A stretch of DNA of 64,000 nt. It comes from Gammaproteobacteria bacterium. Lineage in GTDB: Bacteria; Pseudomonadota; Gammaproteobacteria; Steroidobacterales; Woeseiaceae. The DNA lies in assembly GCA_022600955.1 (NCBI GenBank), contig JAHZJK010000025.1:1-64000 (forward strand), in the 5' to 3' direction. Numbering within the stretch: position 1 is the stretch's first letter; each line of letters opens with the position of its first letter. The notes beneath the pieces are model-generated. The model made no database searches. It saw only the letters and a list, made by a program, of their open reading frames with translations, and was not told where the DNA came from. This document shows, in pieces, positions 27,479-37,310 of the stretch. The position numbers were made by a program, and so were the translations under genes.

Positions 27479-28024
27479 TTACTGTTTGCTCCAAGAGTCA
27501 TTTAACTCATTCAGGAGCGTGGTCATGTTTGCGTTTACCGTCCGCTCTCGCGATTCAGTTGTTCTTTTTATGCCGGACAAAGCACTTGAACTCCCGCTGG
27601 ACTCAATCGTTGATGTCCAGATCACTTCGCCTTCAGAATCCATAAATCGATACGTTGCAGTCATGCTCCCGGTGTAATTCATTAGTGTGCTGGCGTTATG
27701 GCGCTGTGACAGAAGCTCAACCTCCAGATTAAGGTCACCCGCGCCAGCACCTACTGAAGAAAAGAATCCACTTCCAGCCAGTGTTTCAACAACAACATCG
27801 TAGATTTGTTCTCTCGTTGCAGAGGCATCGGCCCAGTGGGATTTGGCTACACCACGAACCGTAACAGCCCGGATACTCTTACCAGTTTGCAGAGACCATT
27901 GTGGGTCTGTATCCGGGACCATTCTTGTAGTATTTGGTGCAGCACAGCCGCCGATAGCGGCGATACAAACCAGGCTGAGAGTCAGTCTGAGAAGCCCACA
28001 CAGTCGAATGTTGCTATGAAACAT
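27479..28024 (-). CDS. Lipoprotein, unknown function
   Basis: A 181-residue protein with lipobox IGGC (Cys near residue 27). GGGAG stands before ATG 28024, which I prefer to an ATG at 28045. The mature part has alternating strands and a helical end (LLNELNDSW), of a size and pattern like small outer-membrane-associated lipoproteins. It lies directly upstream of the exported ankyrin protein and is probably its operon partner. Confidence 0.68.
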   Translation of the reverse strand: MFHSNIRLCGLLRLTLSLVCIAAIGGCAAPNTTRMVPDTDPQWSLQTGKSIRAVTVRGVAKSHWADASATREQIYDVVVETLAGSGFFSSVGAGAGDLNLEVELLSQRHNASTLMNYTGSMTATYRFMDSEGEVIWTSTIESSGSSSALSGIKRTTESRERTVNANMTTLLNELNDSWSKQ

Positions 28025-28268
28025 CAAATCTCCCTGTAATCTCATACTCGGATCCCCTGTTAATCGCTGCCGTAGTATCTACTCTACTTGGTGCCAGCGG
28101 CAAGTACAGGCGATTGTCCGTGTTCTCAGGCGGGCAAACCAGATATGTCGAAAACTCGCAGAACGTGAATTCACCTCCATGCTCACCACTACTGCGCGGA
28201 AAATGGTCCAGTGCATCTTGAAGGCGAGCGATGATATCTACGCTATTAGAGAAGGTGAATTTTGGCAT
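28014..28268 (-). CDS. Possible small protein
   Basis: An open frame of 84 residues from ATG 28268 (MPKFTFSNSVDIIARLQ). It is colinear with the lipoprotein gene and overlaps its start by 11 bases. There is no clear ribosome site, membrane segment or family. Support is limited to position and a non-random amino-acid pattern. Confidence 0.35.
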   Translation of the reverse strand: MPKFTFSNSVDIIARLQDALDHFPRSSGEHGGEFTFCEFSTYLVCPPENTDNRLYLPLAPSRVDTTAAINRGSEYEITGRFDVS

Positions 28269-28349
28269 GAAAGTCCAAATTAGGGAGCGCGCAACGAAAA
28301 ATAGTAGATTGTGTCTAGGTTCTCGACAGCTGCAAAACAACCTAAGCAC

Positions 28350-28723
28350 CGGCTCGTAATCTGCGTCAATGCCTCTAGAAATAGCAGCCGAGTGAACGGC
28401 AAGTAGTGGGGATACAGATATTCAACCTGAGCGCAGATATGGGTCAGTTCTTACCGCAGAGCAGTCTAGGAATCGCCCTTAAAGTAGTTTTAGTATTGCA
28501 TAGCTAGATTGAGGCCAGCTAATCGGCAAAAGTTAAGAAAAAATGCGGGACGCGTCATCAGTACTACTGAAAATTCTCATCCTGGTGATACCAGAGTTTG
28601 TTTATGGGCAAGGCAATCCTGCGGCCCTGTTTTGTCCCAAAGCTGCATTTTCTTTCAAAACTTCGCATAAGACCGCATGATTAGGAGTCATGTTTATATC
28701 AATTAGGGTAGCTAACTCGTTCA
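28350..28723. other. 370-base AT-rich spacer with a short repeat
   Basis: No gene is supported. It contains one copy of a 16-base motif (28523-28538) that recurs at 38585-38600, and precedes the sigma-factor operon, so its promoter should lie here. No confident -35/-10 pair is visible. Confidence 0.4.
28523..28538 (+). repeat. 16-base dispersed repeat, copy 1
   Basis: TCGGCAAAAGTTAAGA, identical to 38585-38600; a related string (CGGAAAAGTTAAG) occurs near 25893. It may be a relic of a REP-like or transposon end. Confidence 0.5.
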
Positions 28724-29308
28724 ATGGTAGATGACGAGGGGAAAAAATTGATGCAAGCGTTTCAAGCGACCGGCGATAGCGAGACCGGTCGTCGCCTGTT
28801 TGCGTTGTATCGTGATCCACTCTGGCGTTTCCTGCGTCGCCTGTGCTCCTCGGACGCCGATGCAGATGATTTGTCGCAGCGTGCCTGGATGCGGCTGATC
28901 GAGGTTGCGGAAAAGAATAGCTATCGTCCGCACGCAAACGCCACATTCAAAACCTATCTCTTTACGATCGCGCGCAACCTGGTCATCGACGATGGTCGAC
29001 TCCTGAGCGCGCGGTCGGTGCATGTTGATGTTTCCTCTGTCGCGGGATCATTGCAAGCAGGGGGTCTGGCTCCGGATGTCGAAGCCGATGCAGCGAAGGC
29101 GAATATCGAGATCGCACGGGCGTTGGCGGAGCTGCCCTATGAGCAACGCGAGGTGTTGGCGATGTGGGCAGAGGGCTTTGGCTTCGATGAAATAGCCGAC
29201 ATCGTTGACGCGCCGCGAAACACGGTCATTGGCAGAAAACGCTATGGACTGGAGAAGTTACGGGCGGCGTTGTCTGAGGACGTCGCAGAAGGTGTCAAGA
29301 ATGGGTAA
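28724..29308 (+). CDS. ECF-type RNA polymerase sigma factor
   Basis: A 194-residue sigma-70 family protein of the two-domain ECF type. Region 2 lies at about residues 22-90 (FALYRDPLWRFLRRLCSSDADADDLSQRAWMRLIE...FKTYLFTIARNLVIDD), region 4 at about 130-185 (LAELPYEQREVLAMWAEGFGFDEIADIVDAPRNTVIGRKRYGLEKLR). It is the first gene of a tight run: its end overlaps the anti-sigma-like gene by eight bases, and the CHAT gene overlaps that in turn. It is expected to direct RNA polymerase to promoters of this operon or of related envelope genes. The target motif is not identified. Confidence 0.9.
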   Translation: MVDDEGKKLMQAFQATGDSETGRRLFALYRDPLWRFLRRLCSSDADADDLSQRAWMRLIEVAEKNSYRPHANATFKTYLFTIARNLVIDDGRLLSARSVHVDVSSVAGSLQAGGLAPDVEADAAKANIEIARALAELPYEQREVLAMWAEGFGFDEIADIVDAPRNTVIGRKRYGLEKLRAALSEDVAEGVKNG

Positions 29309-29816
29309 TCAGATGAATGAAGATTCGAACGACCAGGACATACTGGGTACCGTTGACGGATCGCCTTCAGCGCAACATGACGATACGGTTATCGACGCGA
29401 TTGAACGAGCGAGTAACCGAATTCAAATTCGGCGACGGCGACGGCGCTTTTTGCCATTGTCCGCAGCGGCCGGTGTCTTGCTCGCCGTCGTACTCGGTAT
29501 CCTGCTGTTCCCCATGAGCGAGGATAGCATTCCAGTGTTGCGTCAAACTGGTGGCGAAGGTGTCCCCGGGAACTACGTCGAACTCGCCGAGCCCCCACAA
29601 GAGCTGCTCTGGTCGGCGGCCGGACGTGCGCCTTATCGCGTTGCCATGTATGAAGACAACGGCGATCTACTTTGGCAAATAGACGGAGTGAATGAACCCG
29701 CACTTGCAGTGTCGCTCAGCCAGCGTGCTTCGCTCGCTACCAGCGGCACGTACTACTGGGTGGTGACGGCCGAGAGTGGTGTTGAGTCGGGCCCATACTG
29801 GTTTCGTGTTGAGTAG
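29301..29816 (+). CDS. Membrane-anchored anti-sigma-like protein
   Basis: A 171-residue protein. An acidic/polar N-terminus of about 45 residues leads into a basic IRRRRRRF patch, one membrane helix (about 52-70) and a periplasmic beta domain ending TSGTYYWVVTAESGVESGPYWFRVE. Start and end overlap the sigma and CHAT genes. The position directly after an ECF sigma factor and the single-pass topology suggest an anti-sigma factor, but no zinc-finger HxxxCxxC motif is present. ATG 29313 is an alternative start. Confidence 0.7.
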   Translation: MGNQMNEDSNDQDILGTVDGSPSAQHDDTVIDAIERASNRIQIRRRRRRFLPLSAAAGVLLAVVLGILLFPMSEDSIPVLRQTGGEGVPGNYVELAEPPQELLWSAAGRAPYRVAMYEDNGDLLWQIDGVNEPALAVSLSQRASLATSGTYYWVVTAESGVESGPYWFRVE

Positions 29817-32800
29817 GAAGTACATAGTTGTCCTTGCGCGACTTGGTGGCTTGTTCGCAGTTCTTGCCGCTACTATCACTTTCGCGCAACCAGCGGGCCT
29901 TGTCGTAACGGCGGTCGATCCGGGGGGCGTCGCATGGGCGACACCAATTTCAACAGGTGACATCCTTATCGCCTGGCGTTTCAGCGACGAGCAGGTTGCT
30001 GTCGAAGGAGAGTTTAACGCCCCATTGTCGTTAGACGCTGTGCAGTCGCAATGGGGCTGGCGGGGCAAGACAGTCTTGGTTTTGCAAAAGGGAGCCAGTA
30101 CTCGGGCAGTTGAAGTACCAGTTGGGGATTGGGGCATTTCGGTTCGGCCGCAGTTGCCGAATGATGACGTTGTAAAACTGCAATCCATAACTCAGGCAAT
30201 AGCAAATGGCGACGGTGAAGAAGCTATTGGTGATGGGCTGCGATGGCGGGACGCGCTGATTGAGAATGGAGACTATCAGAACGCCGCCTGGCTATCGGCA
30301 GAGATCGGCGCGGCACTTTTGTCATCGCGAGATTTCGAGCGGGCGAAGCCATTCTTTTTCGAGCCACTGGGCATATTGACGACGCGTTTGCCGGTGGCGG
30401 ATCGAGTGTCGGTCCTTGAGCGTCATACGCTGCAGTCGGTCGATGGACGTAGTACTGCTGATCGGCGCGCCTCGATTGAAGAGGCCGTCACGCTACAGCG
30501 AACGCTCGCTCGCAATGGTCGACTTGCGAAACTCCTGGTGCACGTAACAGCAGCGCGTGGGCGGAACGGTGACATTAGCGGTGCCGTGCAGGCAGCCGAC
30601 GAAGCATTTCAATTGGCGGAGGCGCTCATTCCACGCAGCCTGACCATGGCGAAAGCTCTTGAGAACCAGGGGACTATCGCTATCGGCAACGGGCGCAATG
30701 ACGATGCGCGTACGTTCACCGAACGGGCGATTCGCCTGTACCGCAAAATCGGCGCGCATCCAGATGTCATCGCGGGTGCGCTGACGAATCGTGGCATTGT
30801 GAGTTTTCGTCGTGGCGAGCTTAGCGCAGCACAGCAATTTTATGAGGAGTCTCTCAGTCTCGCCAGCGACCAACCCAGTGGTGTGTCGGTGCAAGCACTG
30901 TCTCTCAACAATCTCAGCCTGGTGCTACGCCAGCGCGGTGATCTAAAGAGTGCGCGAGCGCGTCTGGACGAGGCCCTGACGATCAACACACGTCTCGATC
31001 CGACATCGCTCTCGGTCGTGCGAAACGTCGGCAATCTGGCAGAAATTGAGGTCTTGTTAGGCGATCTGGCATCGGCTGCAGCACGGCGAGAATTCGTAAC
31101 AACCTTCTGGCGCAACAGGTTACCCGACGGGACAGAGCTTGGTTACAGTTTGTTAGCTCAGGCGGTCATCGCTGATCTACGAAACCAAAACGATGTCGCC
31201 GAAGGTCTGTATACAGAGGCGATAGCACACATGGTTCGTGTTGCACCTCGGTCTGATCCGTATGCAGACGCAGTCGGACGTTATGCGGGTTTTCTTGGAC
31301 ACCAGGGACGCACGGAAGAAGCGCTGAGCGCGATTGAACGTGTTGCGGCGATTCGTGAAAGTACCGCCCCCGATAGCGTCGATCTCGCTTGGGCCAAGGT
31401 GATCGAAGCAGATCTCGCAATCGCCACTAACGATCTTGATCGTGCCCAAGAAGCAATCGCGATAGCACTACGTATTCAATTGCGCGACGCGCCAGATACG
31501 AGTGATCTCGCGGAGGCGTATTTCGTTGAGTCGAAGTTGCTGCGCCGCACGAGTGACGCACAGTCGGTTAGAGCCTCTCTGGGTGCTGCGGTTGGTGTTC
31601 TAGAACGACAACGGCAGTGGTTGCCGGACGGCGATCAGTTGCAGCAGTATTTTTCTGATCGCTATCGGCGCATCTATTCTGCGTACGCACGTAGCCTGCT
31701 TGATCATGGTGATAACGACGCGGCGCTTGACGCGATCGAGACCTATCGTGCACGCAGCCTGCTGACATTGCTCGCCGATCGGAATATTGAATTGGCAGCA
31801 GAACGACCGCCGGATTTCGCAAACGCCAGAATGAATTTGCCGCAGGGCACGCTGTGCGTCAGCTACTTCGCGCTCGCAGATGAGCTTGTTATCTTCGTAG
31901 CACAAGCAGGAAGCGACCTGAGCGTTCTACGCGTCCCGGTCGGCAAGGCCGATCTGCAGGCCGAGGTGCGCCGGTTTCGCCATTTGATATCAGAAGGGCA
32001 ATTCGCGGCGGAGTTAAAGCCCGCGTTACTGGATAGCGGTTATACCTTGTATCAGTGGTTGATCGCACCCTTAAAGGATCGCATCGCAACGACGGAAAGA
32101 CTGCTCATTATTCCCGACGATGAACTGTATGCCTTACCTTTTGCCGCGTTGGTTGCTTCGAGAACTTCCGAGCCCCGTTTTCTCATCGAGGATCTGCCGA
32201 TACACGTTGTTCAGTCGCTGGCGATCCACGCGGAATTGAGTCGTCGCGCGGAGCAGGACTATAGTGTTCAATTCCGGGCATACGCGGACCCAGTGGGCGC
32301 GACGTCACTCGAAACGCACCGTGGCTCAGACGGTAAGATGTTGCCGGGAACTCGAAGAGAAGCCAAAACAGTTGCGGCTTTGTTTGCAGCGAATGAGGCG
32401 GAGCTGTTTCTTTCAGAGAATGCAACGGAAACAGCGTTATTGAACCAGGAGGGGAGCCCGCGCTATCTGCACCTCGCGACGCACGCAAATTTTGACAGAC
32501 ACAGGCCGCTGGACTCGTACCTCCAACTAGCGCCACCGTTGCTCTCGTCCCCAGGCGGTGACGATCGCCTGCAGGCATGGGAAGTGTTCGAAAAATTTCA
32601 GACGAATGCGGACCTGGTGACGCTATCTGCTTGCGAAACTGGCGCCGGACAGTTGCTCGGAAGCGAAGGGTTGTTAAGTCTTGCGCGTGCATTTCAAGTC
32701 GCCGGCGCGCGAAACGTTGTCGCCACATTGTGGGCCGTGCCGGATGAATCGACAACCGAACTTATGGTTCGTTTCTATGCGGCGTTGCGGGCGGGCGAGG

Positions 32801-32994
32801 GTGCCCCTGCTGCACTGCGCGACGCGCAGCTCGCACTGATTCGCGGTCCGCTGGAAATAGGCGTCACGGAGTCGCCATCATTGTGGGTCAGAGTTCGCCG
32901 AATCTTGTCCGGACCGGCTCGTCTTGATGCGCGCCATCCGTACAACTGGGCGGCTGTGCAGATGATTGGCCCGGGGTCGCTTGCGCTGCACTGA
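29806..32994 (+). CDS. Exported PDZ-TPR-CHAT caspase-like protease
   Basis: A 1062-residue protein from GTG 29806, overlapping the previous gene by 11 bases. Residues 1-30 look like a signal peptide or anchor (basic SRK, then a long hydrophobic stretch, FAQP). A short PDZ-like segment follows (GLVVTAVDPGGVAWATPISTGD). TPR units run from about residue 140 to 620 (NNLSLVLRQRGDLKSARARL and similar). The C-terminal 330 residues are a CHAT domain with the caspase-clan dyad: His 893 in LHLATHANFD and Cys 943 in TLSACETGAG, followed by GLLSLARAFQVAGARNVVATLW. CHAT proteins in this family act as peptidases; the substrate here is unknown. An exported location would be unusual for the better-known cytoplasmic TPR-CHAT effectors. 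Confidence 0.88.
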   Translation: MLSRKYIVVLARLGGLFAVLAATITFAQPAGLVVTAVDPGGVAWATPISTGDILIAWRFSDEQVAVEGEFNAPLSLDAVQSQWGWRGKTVLVLQKGASTRAVEVPVGDWGISVRPQLPNDDVVKLQSITQAIANGDGEEAIGDGLRWRDALIENGDYQNAAWLSAEIGAALLSSRDFERAKPFFFEPLGILTTRLPVADRVSVLERHTLQSVDGRSTADRRASIEEAVTLQRTLARNGRLAKLLVHVTAARGRNGDISGAVQAADEAFQLAEALIPRSLTMAKALENQGTIAIGNGRNDDARTFTERAIRLYRKIGAHPDVIAGALTNRGIVSFRRGELSAAQQFYEESLSLASDQPSGVSVQALSLNNLSLVLRQRGDLKSARARLDEALTINTRLDPTSLSVVRNVGNLAEIEVLLGDLASAAARREFVTTFWRNRLPDGTELGYSLLAQAVIADLRNQNDVAEGLYTEAIAHMVRVAPRSDPYADAVGRYAGFLGHQGRTEEALSAIERVAAIRESTAPDSVDLAWAKVIEADLAIATNDLDRAQEAIAIALRIQLRDAPDTSDLAEAYFVESKLLRRTSDAQSVRASLGAAVGVLERQRQWLPDGDQLQQYFSDRYRRIYSAYARSLLDHGDNDAALDAIETYRARSLLTLLADRNIELAAERPPDFANARMNLPQGTLCVSYFALADELVIFVAQAGSDLSVLRVPVGKADLQAEVRRFRHLISEGQFAAELKPALLDSGYTLYQWLIAPLKDRIATTERLLIIPDDELYALPFAALVASRTSEPRFLIEDLPIHVVQSLAIHAELSRRAEQDYSVQFRAYADPVGATSLETHRGSDGKMLPGTRREAKTVAALFAANEAELFLSENATETALLNQEGSPRYLHLATHANFDRHRPLDSYLQLAPPLLSSPGGDDRLQAWEVFEKFQTNADLVTLSACETGAGQLLGSEGLLSLARAFQVAGARNVVATLWAVPDESTTELMVRFYAALRAGEGAPAALRDAQLALIRGPLEIGVTESPSLWVRVRRILSGPARLDARHPYNWAAVQMIGPGSLALH

Positions 32995-33072
32995 TCAAAA
33001 TTCAATATTCCTATATCACTTTTCCCTGCCGCACCGTTTAACACTTGAACGGGTATTTGCGGTGAGGTTTCT

Positions 33073-36000
33073 ATGGATTCTGTATGCGATGCGGCTAGAC
33101 CGTCTTTTTCACGATTGGCAGTCGCTTTTTGCCTGATTGCGGTGGTGGGTTGCAACTCCAACACTGGGGCAAGCATCGACGAGGAAGGGAATCCAGTTGC
33201 GGCGACATTTTCAAAATCCTACGGTGGACCGGGATTTGACAGTGCGGCTGACGGCGATGCGCATCCGGACGGAGGTTATGCATTCGCCGGCAACATGGAG
33301 CAATTCGCCCAATTCTCTATATCCGCCGATGGCTACCTTGCTCGAATGGACGCAAATGGCAATCTTATCTGGCAAATGGGATTTGGCAATCGGGGCGTTT
33401 CGGCCGATCTTTTGAGCGGCCCGTACGTCGCCGGATACGGAGGTAATGACGAATTCTGCATCGTCTCCGGAGCTGACATTCAGGATGCGACAGCAACAAC
33501 GACAACACGAGTCGCGCGGGACGCCTACGCCGCCCGGGTGACGGCCGGTGGACAGGTGGTTTGGGAGACGACTTTCGACAGCGGCGGTTGGGCCGGCTAC
33601 GACTACACGGTTGTAACGACAGGGTTTCTTGAAGCGGCTGAAACGGGGATTAAGGCCGTAGGCGACGGCGAAAACGGTTGCTATGCTGTTTACGAAAGTA
33701 AAGCAACGCTGCTGGACGCAAGTGGAAATGGATTTGACGGGTTTGACGGAAGCTTCAATACAGATGTGAACGGCAATGCAGTAGAAGGCGACACGTTTGT
33801 TGGCGCCAGTTCAATGGTGCTTGCACGGCTGGACGCCAACGGCAATCTACTGTGGCAACGTAGAATAACCAACGGCGCCTTTACACGCAGCCAAGGTGTC
33901 GTCCGGACGATACCGCCAGTACTGATTGTGACGGCGCAAGGCGTGTTGTTGCAGTACAGTTGGGACTCTACGAACAGCCGTGAATTGTCACGATCCGTCG
34001 TCGCACACTACTCGCGCGACGGTCGGATGCAGTTCATTCGAGAGTATGACACCGATGATCTCGTCCACCGCTCAGTTGGCCCGAGGTCGTCGATTAAGTT
34101 TGCACAGACCGACGATCTGGAAAACGGTGCACGCGACGGCCAGAACAACGACGGTTTCGCCTTCGCTTACAATGGCCAACTACGACAGTTGATGCAAGGT
34201 GGCGGCGTTGTTTGGCGCCAGGATATTTCGGACTTCGCGGTCGCCGGCGTCACGCAGCAGTGTTTTGTATCCGCCTGTTTTGTTTTTGTGATCGGCACGC
34301 TGGACCGGCAAGGCACGCCGAACAGTGGTGCCGTTCGCGCATTCGACGCGACGACAGGGAATCCGGTAACCGGCGGCGGTGGCGTAATTCCGGACATGGA
34401 AGAAGTTTTCAGTATCGAGCGAATCGATGCGGACAGCATAAGGTTGCTTGGAATCAATACTGACGGTGTTGCTCTCGCACGCGACCTGTCGTTCCTCCCG
34501 CCCGTAAACGGGACGCCGCAGTATCGGGCTGATGCGGACCGGCTATATCCGCAGTACTTGCGGCCAGTTGAAAAACTTCGTCGTGGCGCGATTCAGCAGT
34601 ACCCGGACGGAGTCGTGGAATATGCCGGCAAAGTCATCGAAGTCGCATCGTTGACCAACGGCTTATCGCAATTCGAATTGGGCGGTGAACCCGAATACGT
34701 AACGGCAATGGTGACGACCGCATCGGGTAATCACGTCGTTGTTGGCAATAAAAGTACTGACGGTGGCCGCGGATTCGTTATTGCGTTTGACGATCAGGGT
34801 GCTATTCGATGGCAATATCAGACACGCGAGCGCTCAAAATTCGAAAACGTTGTAGCGCGCGCCAACGGCGGCGTCGTCGTCACGGCAAAAGAATCCTTCC
34901 ACAGTGTGCAGTTGCTGGCATTTGACGAAGAGGGCACATTACTTTGGACGACGCCGCAAATCGGCTCTGCGGCGAGCGGTTCGAGTCTTCCGCCCATTGA
35001 GAATCGAAGTCGCGGAGCAGTTTCGTTTGATCGGGGCATAGCTTCAGCGTCCGGTCGAATATTGGCCAAGACATCGTCAGGGTATCTGGTTGGGACCGCA
35101 ACAAGCGATAATTCGAACGATGGAACGGACGACGGTTGGCTCTTCGAGGTTGATGAAAACGGTCAGATTGCCTGGTTGCGCAGTTACAATATTTTTCCTC
35201 AGTCCGCCACAGTTCTCGAAGACGGGACGATTAAGCTCGCAGCCGAGGCCGTGCATGGCTTCATCGTTGCAACGCTCGATGCGACCGGACAAGTTGTATC
35301 GTCGGACCGCTATTCTTTGCTGCGTGCGGAGACTATATGGCCACAAATAACCGACGGTGGTAGTGGTGCCGTTAATGTAACGGTGTCAACAAAGTACCTT
35401 GCAGGCGGATTCAGTAATGGCAGTCAGACCCCAATCGGAGAGCGGAACTCAACGGTGGTTCGCATTGATGCAGTTGGCAATCCGCTTTGGGCACGAATTC
35501 ACGGCGGACTGGAGAACGAATTCAGCGAAGCCGCGACCGGCATGGCGGATGGCGGTCTATTCATGTCCGGGCGCTCGGGATCGTTGGGTGATTTTACTGA
35601 AATGTGGTTGTTACGCCTCGGTTCGGATGGACTAGTCGACCAGTCATGCAATGCGTTTATAGCGGAAATTGCCGGGGACCTCATCTCGAGAACACCGAGT
35701 AGCGTCGCAGACGTCAGCAGAGCAATTCCGACAGATACCCCTACTTACACGTTGGAATCCCCCGGTTTCATGACTTTCGGCGTTGAATTGATTGAAGCAA
35801 GGCAATGTCTGGGACAATCGACATCCGGTAACCCGGTGCCACCGACGGGTGGTTTGATCGAGCTTACGGTGAACCAGGCGGGCAGCACCGTCGGGCTGGT
35901 GAGCAGCACCCCCGGCGGTTTGTTCTGCGGCGGCAATACGACACAGGTCTGTAGCAGTGAGTTCGCGCCGGACTCTCTTGTCACTCTGACCGTAGACGAT

Positions 36001-37293
36001 GCCAGCGCGTCGAGGTTTCGAGGTTGGGGAGCAGGGTGCGTCGACACACGGTCCAATCCGCAACGCTGCATCGTCGAGATGGACGTTGCGAAGACCATCG
36101 ACGTTTTCTTTGAACCGTTCGATGGGACGACGAGTTTACTAACCACTAATTTAATTGGTCTTGGCCGTGTTTACACGGCTGATGCACCCGGGATTGATTG
36201 CGCAAGCGATAATAGTGCCAACGACTGCAGTCAGGTTTATCAACAAGGCGCACGCGTCCGACTCGCCATCGACAGCAGCTACGGTGGAGACTTTCAAGGC
36301 TGGCAGGGTGATTGCGCTGAATGGGCCCGTGCACAAACCATTCGAGTATCAGTCGATACAGATAAAATCTGTACAGCGCAATTCTCAGGTACGGCGCCGC
36401 AGCAACGCAATTTGCAGGTGTCTGTATCGCTGGATGGGGTGCCTACAATCGCATCGCAGCAGGTCGGAAATGTCCAGAGTTCGCCGAGCGGCATCGCGTG
36501 TGCAAACGCGGGTGGTGCGAACTGCTCGGCGGACTTTCTGGACGGTACCAACGTGACCTTGTTGGCACGACCCGAAACCAATTTTGTCTTCGTTCGATGG
36601 ACGAGTACGGATCCACTTTCACCGTGCGCCACGACAGCGGACTTTACCGTTTCGATGCTCATGGACCAGGTAAGAAATTGCACCGCGGAATTCACACGCA
36701 TAACAACTCAAACGATCCCTCTGAGCGCAAGTGTGATTTTCGACGGTATGGCGCCGCAGCCCAATGGGCCATTTGGTGGCCGGGTGATCAGCAATCCGCC
36801 CGGAATTGATTGCGGCCCAGCGGGCTCCGATTGCGTCGAGCGCTTTGCAGTCGGGGAGTTCGTGGAACTCACCGCGACGCCGGAGCCTGGATTTCGGTTT
36901 CTCAACTGGAACAATGGTAGCGGCACGGCCGATTGCGCGCCGGGCATTGGCGCCGTTGCGTCAGTACGAGTGACGGGCATTTTCGAGTGCCAGGCACTGT
37001 TCCAAACGATACCACCGTCGAGAGATGTCACCGTGCAATTTGACGCTCCAGCAACTGGCGCACGCGTCGTCGACGTGAATACTGGAACATTGGATTGCAC
37101 TACGGCGTGCACCGTCTCATTCTCGATTGCCGATTCGCCAGTTCAGCTGCGCCCGATCAACGGGACAGCTACGTGGACGAACTGGTTCAATTGCGACAGT
37201 GTGATCGACGACCCGGCGAATCCAACCGGCCCGAGGCTTTGCTCAATTGATATCACTGCTGGCGCACGGACTGTAACGGCGGAATTTCTATAA
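33073..37293 (+). CDS. Giant lipoprotein with propeller region and five InlB-like repeats
   Basis: A 1406-residue protein with signal sequence and lipobox VVGC (Cys near residue 27). Residues about 50-860 consist of propeller-like repeats with the recurring phrase (L/A)R(L/M)DA(N/V)GN(L/P)(I/L)W. From about 930 to the end there are five modules of about 75-95 residues of the divergent InlB B-repeat kind, each with a P.G..C segment, a C...F strand, G(Q/T)W/F..W and a closing C.(A)(E/Q)F. Each module carries four to five Cys, so disulfides are likely. It follows the CHAT gene by 78 bases in the same direction and is a plausible partner or target. There is no enzyme motif. Confidence 0.8.
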   Translation: MDSVCDAARPSFSRLAVAFCLIAVVGCNSNTGASIDEEGNPVAATFSKSYGGPGFDSAADGDAHPDGGYAFAGNMEQFAQFSISADGYLARMDANGNLIWQMGFGNRGVSADLLSGPYVAGYGGNDEFCIVSGADIQDATATTTTRVARDAYAARVTAGGQVVWETTFDSGGWAGYDYTVVTTGFLEAAETGIKAVGDGENGCYAVYESKATLLDASGNGFDGFDGSFNTDVNGNAVEGDTFVGASSMVLARLDANGNLLWQRRITNGAFTRSQGVVRTIPPVLIVTAQGVLLQYSWDSTNSRELSRSVVAHYSRDGRMQFIREYDTDDLVHRSVGPRSSIKFAQTDDLENGARDGQNNDGFAFAYNGQLRQLMQGGGVVWRQDISDFAVAGVTQQCFVSACFVFVIGTLDRQGTPNSGAVRAFDATTGNPVTGGGGVIPDMEEVFSIERIDADSIRLLGINTDGVALARDLSFLPPVNGTPQYRADADRLYPQYLRPVEKLRRGAIQQYPDGVVEYAGKVIEVASLTNGLSQFELGGEPEYVTAMVTTASGNHVVVGNKSTDGGRGFVIAFDDQGAIRWQYQTRERSKFENVVARANGGVVVTAKESFHSVQLLAFDEEGTLLWTTPQIGSAASGSSLPPIENRSRGAVSFDRGIASASGRILAKTSSGYLVGTATSDNSNDGTDDGWLFEVDENGQIAWLRSYNIFPQSATVLEDGTIKLAAEAVHGFIVATLDATGQVVSSDRYSLLRAETIWPQITDGGSGAVNVTVSTKYLAGGFSNGSQTPIGERNSTVVRIDAVGNPLWARIHGGLENEFSEAATGMADGGLFMSGRSGSLGDFTEMWLLRLGSDGLVDQSCNAFIAEIAGDLISRTPSSVADVSRAIPTDTPTYTLESPGFMTFGVELIEARQCLGQSTSGNPVPPTGGLIELTVNQAGSTVGLVSSTPGGLFCGGNTTQVCSSEFAPDSLVTLTVDDASASRFRGWGAGCVDTRSNPQRCIVEMDVAKTIDVFFEPFDGTTSLLTTNLIGLGRVYTADAPGIDCASDNSANDCSQVYQQGARVRLAIDSSYGGDFQGWQGDCAEWARAQTIRVSVDTDKICTAQFSGTAPQQRNLQVSVSLDGVPTIASQQVGNVQSSPSGIACANAGGANCSADFLDGTNVTLLARPETNFVFVRWTSTDPLSPCATTADFTVSMLMDQVRNCTAEFTRITTQTIPLSASVIFDGMAPQPNGPFGGRVISNPPGIDCGPAGSDCVERFAVGEFVELTATPEPGFRFLNWNNGSGTADCAPGIGAVASVRVTGIFECQALFQTIPPSRDVTVQFDAPATGARVVDVNTGTLDCTTACTVSFSIADSPVQLRPINGTATWTNWFNCDSVIDDPANPTGPRLCSIDITAGARTVTAEFL

Positions 37294-37310
37294 CACACGG
37301 AGTCGTAACT

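Noticed and set aside
28690..28734. 14-residue upstream ORF overlapping the ECF sigma start
   Set aside because: AGGAG is only two bases from its ATG, too close for good initiation, and nothing in the peptide suggests attenuation. Coupling to the sigma gene remains possible but is unsupported.
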